Origin: Candidatus Woesearchaeota archaeon
GTDB lineage: Archaea > Nanobdellota > Nanobdellia > Woesearchaeales > ARS49
Reading direction: 5' to 3'
NCBI GenBank assembly: GCA_019323135.1
Contig: JAHWHT010000012.1
Coordinates: 1 to 15,142, forward strand
DNA: 15,142 bases
Shown: piece after piece, positions 1 to 5,924 of the stretch
How positions within the stretch are numbered: position 1 is the stretch's first letter
Layout of the letters: every line of letters starts with the position of its first letter
The notes under the pieces: model-generated
The model's database searches: none
The model's input: only the letters and a program-made list of their open reading frames with translations
What the model was told of the DNA's origin: nothing
Position numbers and translations under genes: made by a program

Positions 1-22
1 GTAGTCACCACAACAACTCAAG

Positions 23-30
23 TTTATATT
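23..30 (+). promoter_or_regulatory. TATA box of the surface-protein operon
   Basis: TTTATATT lies 50 bases before the ATG at 80, a typical archaeal TATA element. Transcription should begin near 52-56. That leaves a short leader which carries the strong AGGAGG ribosome binding site at 65-70. Confidence 0.55.
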
Positions 31-42
31 TCTAAAGCATTC

Positions 43-58
43 TATTCTTTAAAGAATA
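43..58. promoter_or_regulatory. 16-bp perfect palindrome at predicted transcription start
   Basis: TATTCTTTAAAGAATA is a perfect palindrome centred about 24 bases after the TATA box, over the predicted start of transcription. Its position fits a repressor operator in an archaeal promoter. AT-rich palindromes can arise by chance, so an operator role is inferred. Confidence 0.35.
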
Positions 59-79
59 CGTCACAGGAGGAAAAATAAA

Positions 80-886
80 ATGGGATTAAAACAAGATATA
101 ATTTACGCAGCAGCATGTATTAGTTTGGGACTGTTTGCTGGAAGAGAAATTGGAATATACAATTCTAATAATAATCAAAAACCACAGGTAGTTTATCATC
201 AAACACTGCCAAAAGAAGAAACAAATGAAGAAGTAAGGCAGAGTCTTAGAGATACAATATCTGCTCAATACGAAAGTGCAAAAGCAGCAGATGGAATAAA
301 AAAAGGACTGCAAGAACTGGGGGAAAAAATAAGTGAAATGTCTGGCAACTATGAAGGCACTCCCGGACTACCTGGCAAGACTGGAATTAGTGACTTGTTT
401 GATGGTCCTAAGAAAAAGTCTACTCAATATCAAGAAATGAAAAAGACTTTAGACAGTATTACAGAATCTGTAAGAAAGCTGGGAAAAGAAATTCAAGAGA
501 TGGGCAGAAATTATGAAGGAGGCCCAGGTCTTCCAAGCGATCCCGGTTTTGGTAATCTATTTCCAGGTCCTGGCCAAAAAAAGAAATCTGATTCTGGCAA
601 TGACAATGAAAAAAAGTCTGATGAAGACACTCAAAGGCCTCTAAAAGACAGCCATGAAAGATTTGACCGCACATACAAGAAAATACAAGAAGATTTGAAA
701 AGCGCACATGAATATGTCCGGCAGATTCATGAAAATGCAGAAGCAGGAAGAAAAGCATTAGAAGACGGCCGCAGAGCACTGCAGGGAAGTTCTGGAGGAA
801 GTTTAAATCTTCCAGATGTCCCTATAATTCCAAATTTTCCAAACACGCCAAAAATAGATAAAGACAAGAAAGAGGAGAAAAAATGA
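80..886 (+). CDS. membrane-anchored coiled-coil protein with a duplicated Gly/Pro module
   Basis: I do not recognise this 268-aa protein as a named family. Residues about 7-27 form a single hydrophobic segment that would anchor it in the membrane, and the rest is hydrophilic and rich in Lys, Glu and Gln. A module of about 40 residues occurs twice (about 74-113 and 131-169): a helix, then NYEGxPGLP, a short Gly/Pro stretch, a DLF/NLF motif and a run of lysines. A long charged helix, probably coiled coil, covers about 185-235, followed by a Pro-rich tail and a basic end. The ATG is preceded by AGGAGG at the right distance. It is the first gene of an operon, overlapping the next start by ATGA. 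Its opening MGLKQ and membrane segment resemble the third gene. A cell-envelope structural role is an inference from the neighbours. Confidence 0.8.
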   Translation: MGLKQDIIYAAACISLGLFAGREIGIYNSNNNQKPQVVYHQTLPKEETNEEVRQSLRDTISAQYESAKAADGIKKGLQELGEKISEMSGNYEGTPGLPGKTGISDLFDGPKKKSTQYQEMKKTLDSITESVRKLGKEIQEMGRNYEGGPGLPSDPGFGNLFPGPGQKKKSDSGNDNEKKSDEDTQRPLKDSHERFDRTYKKIQEDLKSAHEYVRQIHENAEAGRKALEDGRRALQGSSGGSLNLPDVPIIPNFPNTPKIDKDKKEEKK

Positions 887-1173
887 GCGTTAAAAAATAC
901 ATAATCGGATTAGCTTTAACTTTTGCAGCAGGCCTGGGCGCAGGAACATATGTTGGCTGCACATTTAACAAAGATATTAACTATGGTCTTGCAAAAGCAG
1001 AGAGAGCATTTGCTGCTGGCAGTGAAGTTTTAAGAGAATCTTATCCTGCACCTGTAGAAAATGTCTGCGACACAATGAATACAATAAAAACAGGCAAAAA
1101 TCAGGATGAAATTAAGGATATGAAAAAAGAGAGACTAGAAAAGCTAGACACAATAATCAACGAACACGAATAA
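883..1173 (+). CDS. small membrane-anchored protein, paralogue of the next gene
   Basis: This 96-aa protein has one membrane segment near residues 7-26 with a glycine-zipper look (GLGAGTYVG). It is followed by NKDINYGLAKAER and a charged C-terminal helix ending KLDTIINEHE. The next gene product has the same plan and matching motifs (NKDITYAICKAEK, and an end in HLDKIINDYE), so the two are tandem paralogues. Its start overlaps the upstream stop as ATGA, and a GAGGAG ribosome binding site lies inside the upstream gene, so translation is probably coupled. I know no function. Its place beside an S-layer-like gene suggests an envelope protein. Confidence 0.75.
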   Translation: MSVKKYIIGLALTFAAGLGAGTYVGCTFNKDINYGLAKAERAFAAGSEVLRESYPAPVENVCDTMNTIKTGKNQDEIKDMKKERLEKLDTIINEHE

Positions 1174-1174
1174 A

Positions 1175-1501
1175 ATGGGAATAAAACAATATTTGAAAGA
1201 CCATGCGTTAGCAATAGGTTATATCGCAACATTAGCAATAGGTTTTGGCACAGGCATATACATAGGAAGCCAACACAACAAAGACATAACATATGCTATC
1301 TGCAAGGCTGAAAAAGAAGCATGTAATGTCGATAGAAATCTAAAAAAGTGGACCCCTAGAGTCGCTGCAAAGGTAGTAGATGCTGTTGAAGATTTGCAAA
1401 GAGAAGCTATCTGGGATATGAACGAACAAGAAGCTGAAAAAAAATATAAAGAGAGAACAGAACATTTAGATAAAATAATAAATGATTACGAATCCAAGTA
1501 A
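1175..1501 (+). CDS. small membrane-anchored protein, paralogue of the previous gene
   Basis: The product is 108 aa: one hydrophobic segment at about 12-31 (a Gly-rich run, GFGTGIYIG), then NKDITYAICKAEKEA, then a charged helical tail ending in EHLDKIINDYESK. It matches the preceding protein in the segment after the membrane helix and at the C terminus. Its MGIKQ opening matches the MGLKQ of the first gene, so all three probably derive from duplications. The start lies one base after the upstream stop, so the three genes form one operon. The function is unknown. Confidence 0.75.
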   Translation: MGIKQYLKDHALAIGYIATLAIGFGTGIYIGSQHNKDITYAICKAEKEACNVDRNLKKWTPRVAAKVVDAVEDLQREAIWDMNEQEAEKKYKERTEHLDKIINDYESK

Positions 1502-1533
1502 TAATCACTATCTAGTAACAATTAACCATCAAC

Positions 1534-1540
1534 TTTATAA
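1534..1540 (+). promoter_or_regulatory. probable TATA box of the S-layer-like gene
   Basis: TTTATAA lies 47 bases before the ATG at 1588. A start of transcription near 1563 would leave a short leader with the GGGGG ribosome binding site at 1575-1579. The gap of 86 bases after the previous operon also suggests a separate promoter. Confidence 0.45.
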
Positions 1541-1587
1541 GTAATCACTCTTTCTATAACCCTATAATACTACTGGGGGAACCACAA

Positions 1588-3465
1588 ATGAAAACACAGA
1601 AAATCGGATTTATCAAAAAAGCTGCAGTTATAACTACAGTTGCACTAGCAACACTATTAGGCGGATTTTTAAGCGGATGTAAAAGTGATAGAGACCACAC
1701 ACCAACTACAATCGAACAGCCAATACCAATACCTTCTACATCACAAAGACAAGAATTAGAAGAATCACTTCTAGAGCACTACGGTACTCTAACAAAAAAT
1801 CAAGAACCTCATCTTTTACAAGATCATATAATGGACGAATATGCTACTGAAGGCGACGGATTTGTTACGGCTACACAAACACTAGAGTTTGGAACACTTA
1901 CCCCTAAGATGGAAAAAGATGCTCTAGGAAATGTTGATGTTTTTATGCATGCTCCAGCTAATACAGAACTTTACACATGGAAATCAGAATTTACAGATGG
2001 TTTTACTTCAAGAATATCTAACAGTAGATTAACAGACTTGATTCAGCAAGACATTAACATCGGTGGAAAGAATTACAGAGTTACCGACGCAACAACTCAA
2101 TGGCTTGGCGGAGATCTTGACGAAGTTACAATTGATATGCTTACTGGAAAAGTAGCTATTGCACTAAACGAAACAGAATCAAGTGTTCTGCGTGTTGATG
2201 GACTTGATTATGACGTTGAAGTTGTAAGTACTTACACAGATACAAACGGTAATTCTAGTGCAAGATTTCAGGTTAACGGAGAAATGACATCTAATCTTTT
2301 CTCAGGAGATACTTTCACATTAGCAAACGGCCAGCAAATTGGAGTATATACTGCAGGCAGTGGCTGGGTTGAATTCGGCTTGGGTGTTCAGTCTTTAAGA
2401 ATAAAAGATACAGACATCAATGATGATGCTTCTGAAGGCAATGTAAGTGGCTCTGGTATTTTCGGCAGCTATGGAAACAATTCTCAATCAAAAGCAAAAA
2501 TCAAAGGTTCTGTTGATACAGCAAACAACACTTTAACTCTGGATTCTATTGCAATCACCTTGATGTCAAATGCAGCTCAAGGCGTATTTGTTGATAAAGC
2601 CCACATTTTATCTGAAGCACTAGATAAACCAGGTGCAGCAATTATTGATGTTGCTTTTAATGGAATGCTTAGAAAGAAAGAAGAAACTCCAGGAGTTCTG
2701 GTTAATAGAGAATACTCTGATATCAATTTCATTTACACAACTTCTGGAACAGACAGCTCTTACACTTTGGATTTCACAAACAAAGAAAACATTGCATACA
2801 CAAATGTTCCGTTGGTAAGTAATGATGGATCTGCTCTGAAAAAAGAATTAATTACCACAGAAGGTTCAAGTGAAACAGACCACAATATCGCTACAGGAAA
2901 TAGATTTGTTGTAACTGGTTCAAGTGACTTTACACACATTTTAACATATGATTCATGGGATGCAACAGAAAGAAAGCTTTCTTTCACAGACCTTGGAACA
3001 GGAACAAAAGAATCTACATATGATGCTACAACTGGAGAAGCAAATCTAGTAATAGGTGGACAGACTTTTATGGTCTATGTCAATCAAACTGACGGAAGCC
3101 TTGCAGTTGATTTAAATGGCGATGGCGTATTTGACAGCTCTGATGTAAAGATAGTTGACAAATATGGTGCAGAAGTAAGTGTTACACAAACTGATGCAAA
3201 CACTATCAACACAAAGATTCACACAGATGCTGCAAAGCTAGACAGCGGTCTTGAAGAAAACATTAACTTGGAATTTGAAAGAGACATCGCAAACATAGAT
3301 CTTAATCCAGATGCTCCTTCAAGATATGAAGACTCTGTTGGAAACAAGATTGGAAAGACAAGATATGGCGCAAGAGCAACTGAATGCAGTAATGGAAATT
3401 TGTTTATTTATTATCCAGAAATGCAGGAAGAACCGTACATATTGCTTACAGAACAAGGAAATTAA
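1588..3465 (+). CDS. S-layer-like secreted lipoprotein with EF-hand-type calcium loop
   Basis: The protein is 625 aa. It begins with a basic N terminus, a hydrophobic signal segment (about 11-28) and a lipobox-like LSGC, giving predicted lipidation at Cys31. A Pro/Thr-rich linker follows, then mainly beta-rich, Thr/Asn/Asp/Gly-rich sequence of extracellular type. There are repeated 'I-x-GG-x-x-Y-x-V' / 'VDGLDYDVEVVS' segments, which I associate with S-layer proteins of DPANN archaea. Residues 508-519 (DLNGDGVFDSSD) fit an EF-hand/dockerin calcium loop, with Asp/Asn ligands at loop positions 1, 3, 5, 9 and 12. The C terminus contains Cys600 and then IYYPEMQ, like the YYPE tail of that family as I recall it. 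Assignment to the S-layer is moderate confidence; another large surface protein is possible. The 3' end overlaps the convergent gene by a few bases. Confidence 0.65.
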   Translation: MKTQKIGFIKKAAVITTVALATLLGGFLSGCKSDRDHTPTTIEQPIPIPSTSQRQELEESLLEHYGTLTKNQEPHLLQDHIMDEYATEGDGFVTATQTLEFGTLTPKMEKDALGNVDVFMHAPANTELYTWKSEFTDGFTSRISNSRLTDLIQQDINIGGKNYRVTDATTQWLGGDLDEVTIDMLTGKVAIALNETESSVLRVDGLDYDVEVVSTYTDTNGNSSARFQVNGEMTSNLFSGDTFTLANGQQIGVYTAGSGWVEFGLGVQSLRIKDTDINDDASEGNVSGSGIFGSYGNNSQSKAKIKGSVDTANNTLTLDSIAITLMSNAAQGVFVDKAHILSEALDKPGAAIIDVAFNGMLRKKEETPGVLVNREYSDINFIYTTSGTDSSYTLDFTNKENIAYTNVPLVSNDGSALKKELITTEGSSETDHNIATGNRFVVTGSSDFTHILTYDSWDATERKLSFTDLGTGTKESTYDATTGEANLVIGGQTFMVYVNQTDGSLAVDLNGDGVFDSSDVKIVDKYGAEVSVTQTDANTINTKIHTDAAKLDSGLEENINLEFERDIANIDLNPDAPSRYEDSVGNKIGKTRYGARATECSNGNLFIYYPEMQEEPYILLTEQGN

Positions 3466-4091
3466 AGTTCCTTCATAGCTTTATTTATTTGTTCAGAAGA
3501 CCAACCTTCTGACATTAAATCTTTTTTTATTACTTCTTTTTTCTCACCATACTCTAAAGAATCTGCAATGTATTCATGTAGTGTTTTTGCTTGTTCTTTG
3601 CGCATGGATTTCTTAAGAACCATTCCAGATACAAAAATTAACAGAACTCCATTCAATCCTAATAGCACAAGTATGTATCCGCCTAAATTACTCTGTTTTT
3701 TGACTTCAACTTGTGTTTTTGCTTGATTTATATCATTAACAGACTGTCTTAGGTTTCCTAATTCACTGTTTATTTCACTTAATTGTATTGCAAGTCCAGT
3801 TGTTTTTGTTCCGCCCTGCATATTTGACTTCATGTTCTCTAATTCTTCTATCTTTTGCTGCATCTCTATCAATTTAGAGTCCAGTTCTTCAACCTGCACA
3901 CCCATTTGCGCAGCCAAATCCTCAATAAGTAGAATATGAACATTGTCTCCTAAGAAATTCGTCTTTCGAGGTATTCGCGGCAGCTCATCTCCCACTGTAT
4001 TATCTCTAGGTATAGTAGGTAAATCTGAAGCACACACAAAACTAGCCAGTAAAATCACTATAGCTAATGTAAATAACAACCTCTTTTTCAT
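3462..4091 (-). CDS. secreted coiled-coil protein with one membrane helix and a C-terminal helical motif
   Basis: This 209-aa protein has a signal peptide (about 1-21, ending VCA-S) and a short Pro-rich stretch with a repeated LPxIPR motif (24-42). Heptad-like coiled coil covers about 57-90 and 100-130. A membrane helix lies at about 137-160, and a basic segment follows. The tail, HEYIADSLEYG...VIKKDLMSEGWSSEQINKAM, resembles the 'YI..L..G...E.IK..L...GW..E.I..A' helical motif common at the C termini of archaeal membrane proteins (recalled, not searched). It is probably a surface-exposed coiled coil tethered in the membrane with a cytoplasmic tail. It converges on the S-layer-like gene with overlapping stops. 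Its promoter suggests a leaderless message. The function is unknown. Confidence 0.75.
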   Translation of the reverse strand: MKKRLLFTLAIVILLASFVCASDLPTIPRDNTVGDELPRIPRKTNFLGDNVHILLIEDLAAQMGVQVEELDSKLIEMQQKIEELENMKSNMQGGTKTTGLAIQLSEINSELGNLRQSVNDINQAKTQVEVKKQSNLGGYILVLLGLNGVLLIFVSGMVLKKSMRKEQAKTLHEYIADSLEYGEKKEVIKKDLMSEGWSSEQINKAMKEL

Positions 4092-4115
4092 TATAAAGCT
4101 AATTTTAGCAGAACT

Positions 4116-4125
4116 TATATTTAAA
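4116..4125 (-). promoter_or_regulatory. TATA box of the secreted coiled-coil gene
   Basis: On the minus strand the sequence reads TTTAAATATA, about 25 bases before the ATG at 4091, with no ribosome binding site between. Transcription would begin at or near the start codon, so a leaderless message is predicted. The palindromic element at 4144-4238 lies directly upstream. Confidence 0.5.
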
Positions 4126-4143
4126 CTTTACTTCATTTATTGC

Positions 4144-4238
4144 ATGCATAGCACCTAGCGTAGCTTCAAATCAGTTTGCGGAGAAAGAACTGCCTTATTT
4201 AATACAGATTATTCATTCCTGCGAAGCGTGCTATGCAT
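4144..4238. repeat. palindromic intergenic element, copy 1
   Basis: An 11-bp perfect inverted repeat, ATGCATAGCAC (4144-4154) and GTGCTATGCAT (4228-4238), encloses about 73 bases. Inside the left arm is CTAGCGTAG and inside the right arm is GCGAAGC. These inner parts match the second copy at 9832-9936 (CTGGCGAAG and CGTAGC), while the central sequence differs. Inner pairing GCTTC/GAAGC and a small CAGTT/AACTG hairpin are possible. The right arm touches the stop codon of the 101-aa gene, and the left arm lies about 18 bases from the TATA box of the next minus-strand gene. Confidence 0.75.
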
Positions 4239-4544
4239 CTAAACCTTAATATCATACTTGCGAGCCAAACAATCTAAAGCGGATTGTTTGTACGCATTTT
4301 TAAGAGGTACTTCTTCATGAGTATAATGATATTCATAAGTGAATAATCCATCAGAATTTAATGTGACATACAAATCTTCAGCTTTTACATTAGGTATTTC
4401 ATGAAGTTCAACCCTTTCACAAAGCGCCAATCCTGCTCTAACGATTTTACGCAGATTAATTACACCAATATCTTCTAGCGCAAAATTTGTAGCATGAATT
4501 TTCATTCGTCTTTTATTTTTTTCTGCTGGAGAAAGTTCTGCCAT
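4239..4544 (-). CDS. hypothetical 101-aa protein
   Basis: The chosen start gives MAELSPAEKNKRR. It is preceded by GGTGAT at the archaeal ribosome-binding spacing and by a TATA box at 4586-4593. A longer reading up to 4631 would cross that promoter and run into the divergent gene, so I rejected it. The protein is soluble: a basic N terminus, a mixed alpha/beta middle, and a conserved-looking LFTYEYHYTHEEVPLKNAY segment near residues 68-86. I do not recognise a family. Divergent from the metallo-beta-lactamase-fold gene, it ends directly at the palindromic element. Confidence 0.65.
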   Translation of the reverse strand: MAELSPAEKNKRRMKIHATNFALEDIGVINLRKIVRAGLALCERVELHEIPNVKAEDLYVTLNSDGLFTYEYHYTHEEVPLKNAYKQSALDCLARKYDIKV

Positions 4545-4585
4545 CGTATCACCTTTTTTAATTTTGGAATAGATTAGTGATTCAC

Positions 4586-4593
4586 ATATATAA
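4586..4593 (-). promoter_or_regulatory. TATA box of the 101-aa gene
   Basis: The minus strand reads TTATATAT, 42 bases before the ATG at 4544. It predicts a short leader containing the ribosome binding site GGTGAT. It lies back-to-back with the plus-strand promoter at 4611. Confidence 0.5.
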
Positions 4594-4610
4594 GTATTAT
4601 GACACAAAAA

Positions 4611-4618
4611 TTTATATA
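4611..4618 (+). promoter_or_regulatory. TATA box of the metallo-beta-lactamase-fold gene
   Basis: TTTATATA ends 23 bases before the ATG at 4641, which predicts a leaderless message and decides the start: the in-frame ATG at 4599 lies upstream of the promoter. Confidence 0.6.
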
Positions 4619-4640
4619 CTGCACTATCCATTTCTCAAGC

Positions 4641-5273
4641 ATGCAAATCAAATGGTTTGGCCACGGAAGTTTTGAATTAAAGATAGAAAACAAAACAATC
4701 TACATCAACCCATACAAAGGCGAACCAGAAGAATATAAAGATTTAGCAGATATTATCTTAATCTCAAGATGGCATTTTAGTGACTGTAGTTTAGCTTTAG
4801 TTAAAAGAATAAAGCAGGAAAACACTGCAATCATTGCAGAAAGAGAAGCAAGAACTTTTACTGGCGGTGTTCTTGCAGAGCCAAACAAGACTTGGGATTT
4901 TGGCGAAGTAAGAATAACTCCGATTGACTCATACACTATCAACACACCAGATCCGCGTCCTAAAGGCACAGGATATGGTTTTCTGATTGAGACAAAAGAT
5001 ACATCTATCTACTACGCAGATGACACTAGTTTCATTCCAGAGATGACTAAAGTAAAAGCAGACATTGTAATTCTTCCTGTCGGAGGCACTTTTGTCATGA
5101 ATCCAAAAGAAGCTGCAAAAGCAGCAGAAGTTATCAACCCAAAACTCGCAATTCCATCTCATTACGGTTCTTTAATGGGCTCAAATGATGATGCAGAGTG
5201 GTTCAAAGACCTTTTAGAAGCAAAAAACATAAAAGTTATTATATTAGAAATAGGAAAAGATTATGAGTTTTGA
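4641..5273 (+). CDS. metallo-beta-lactamase-fold protein (COG2220-like) with degenerate metal site
   Basis: The 210-aa product has the overall pattern of the UlaG/UPF0173-like branch of the metallo-beta-lactamase fold: WFGHGSFELKI at the start, YINPY, ADIILIS, PKGTGYGFLIE, YADDTSFIPEM, VILPVGGTFVMNPKEAAKA and IPSHYG. Several expected metal ligands are changed. Where the family has HxHxDH, the protein reads R43-W-H45-F-S47-D48. The usual HPKG is RPKG (Arg106). Asp128 and His174 are kept. Family members are metal-dependent hydrolases; this one may be inactive, bind metal differently, or serve as a binding protein (inference). The start at 4641 is supported by the TATA spacing and by alignment of the N terminus to the family. 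Confidence 0.8.
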   Translation: MQIKWFGHGSFELKIENKTIYINPYKGEPEEYKDLADIILISRWHFSDCSLALVKRIKQENTAIIAEREARTFTGGVLAEPNKTWDFGEVRITPIDSYTINTPDPRPKGTGYGFLIETKDTSIYYADDTSFIPEMTKVKADIVILPVGGTFVMNPKEAAKAAEVINPKLAIPSHYGSLMGSNDDAEWFKDLLEAKNIKVIILEIGKDYEF

Positions 5274-5300
5274 TAAAAAAAAGATGTATAAAATCACAAC

Positions 5301-5570
5301 ATGAAATCAATAAAAGAACTCAAGAATCCGGACGTTATTGAAATTAATGGCGAAAAATTTCAAGTAATAAACAATACTAGTTTTTGGTATCACCCTGATA
5401 AGGATGAACTGGAAATGGTTGTTGAATTAGTCAAAGTCGGAGAGAATCAAATTAATCCAGATTATAGGTTAATTTATATTTATGAACGCCCGGATGAAAA
5501 AAAATTTTTTGTGTTTAATAAAATCTCAAAAAGTTGGAAAGAGATTAAAATTGAAGAGGTGAAATTATGA
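5301..5570 (+). CDS. hypothetical 89-aa protein
   Basis: A small soluble protein, mostly beta-strand in character (VIEINGEKFQVINNTSFWYH, then RLIYIYERPDEKKFFVFNK, then SWKEIKIEEVKL). The pattern recalls small DUF4178-like beta domains, but I cannot support that family call. No ribosome binding site is obvious before the ATG. Its stop overlaps the next start as ATGA, and a GAAGAGGTG site near its end serves the following gene, so the pair is co-translated. The function is unknown. Confidence 0.6.
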   Translation: MKSIKELKNPDVIEINGEKFQVINNTSFWYHPDKDELEMVVELVKVGENQINPDYRLIYIYERPDEKKFFVFNKISKSWKEIKIEEVKL

Positions 5571-5845
5571 AAGACTATTTCCAAACCAGAAAAGATAATT
5601 GGAAAGAAAGCTTCAAACAAAAGTTGGAAAAGCATAAAGATGTTAATAAGGCAATGTGCGATCTCATCAATGAATACGTTTATTTTTCTGGGAATATCAA
5701 GGAAATAAAATCAAGGATTAAAAAGATTCTCGGCTGGATTGAACACCAATTAATTTCTATGCCTGCTACAAGAAAAGAACTTCATACAGAAAAATTAAAC
5801 GAAATAAAATCGCTTCTTGAAAACACAAGGAAAAAATTGCAATAG
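5567..5845 (+). CDS. hypothetical basic helical 92-aa protein
   Basis: This is a small, lysine-rich, all-helical protein without a signal or membrane segment. Two helices are visible, about residues 5-40 and 43-92, the second amphipathic. The start is fixed by GAGGTG upstream and the ATGA overlap with the previous gene. The paired small genes have the size of a toxin-antitoxin pair, but no known toxin or antitoxin motif is visible, so I do not make that call. Confidence 0.6.
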   Translation: MKDYFQTRKDNWKESFKQKLEKHKDVNKAMCDLINEYVYFSGNIKEIKSRIKKILGWIEHQLISMPATRKELHTEKLNEIKSLLENTRKKLQ

Positions 5846-5894
5846 AATCAAATTGAGTCATTTAACTTCAACTCTCTCTGTTTCTAGCCAAACA

Positions 5895-5902
5895 TTTATA
5901 AA
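5895..5902 (+). promoter_or_regulatory. TATA box of the DUF1385 gene
   Basis: TTTATAAA ends 23 bases before the ATG at 5925, predicting a leaderless message and supporting that start over the in-frame ATG at 5817. Confidence 0.6.
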
Positions 5903-5924
5903 TGTGGCAATCAAAAGCAGTCTT

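Noticed and set aside
4144..4238. Palindromic elements as box C/D or H/ACA guide RNAs
   Set aside because: The minus strand of copy 2 has TTGATGA and copy 1 has CTGA, but neither copy holds a matched set of boxes at the right places.
4545..4631. Longer N terminus for the 101-aa gene
   Set aside because: It would cross the divergent promoters and the start of the opposite gene; GGTGAT supports 4544.
4599..4640. Longer N terminus for the metallo-beta-lactamase-fold gene
   Set aside because: The ATG at 4599 lies upstream of the TATA box, and the family N terminus begins at MQIKWFGHGS (4641).
5284..5304. Six-codon upstream reading frame overlapping the start at 5301
   Set aside because: It makes an ATGA overlap, but it has no ribosome binding site and so short a frame is expected by chance.
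5817..5924. Longer N terminus for the DUF1385 gene
   Set aside because: The extra residues overlap the previous gene and do not resemble the family; TATA spacing points to 5925.
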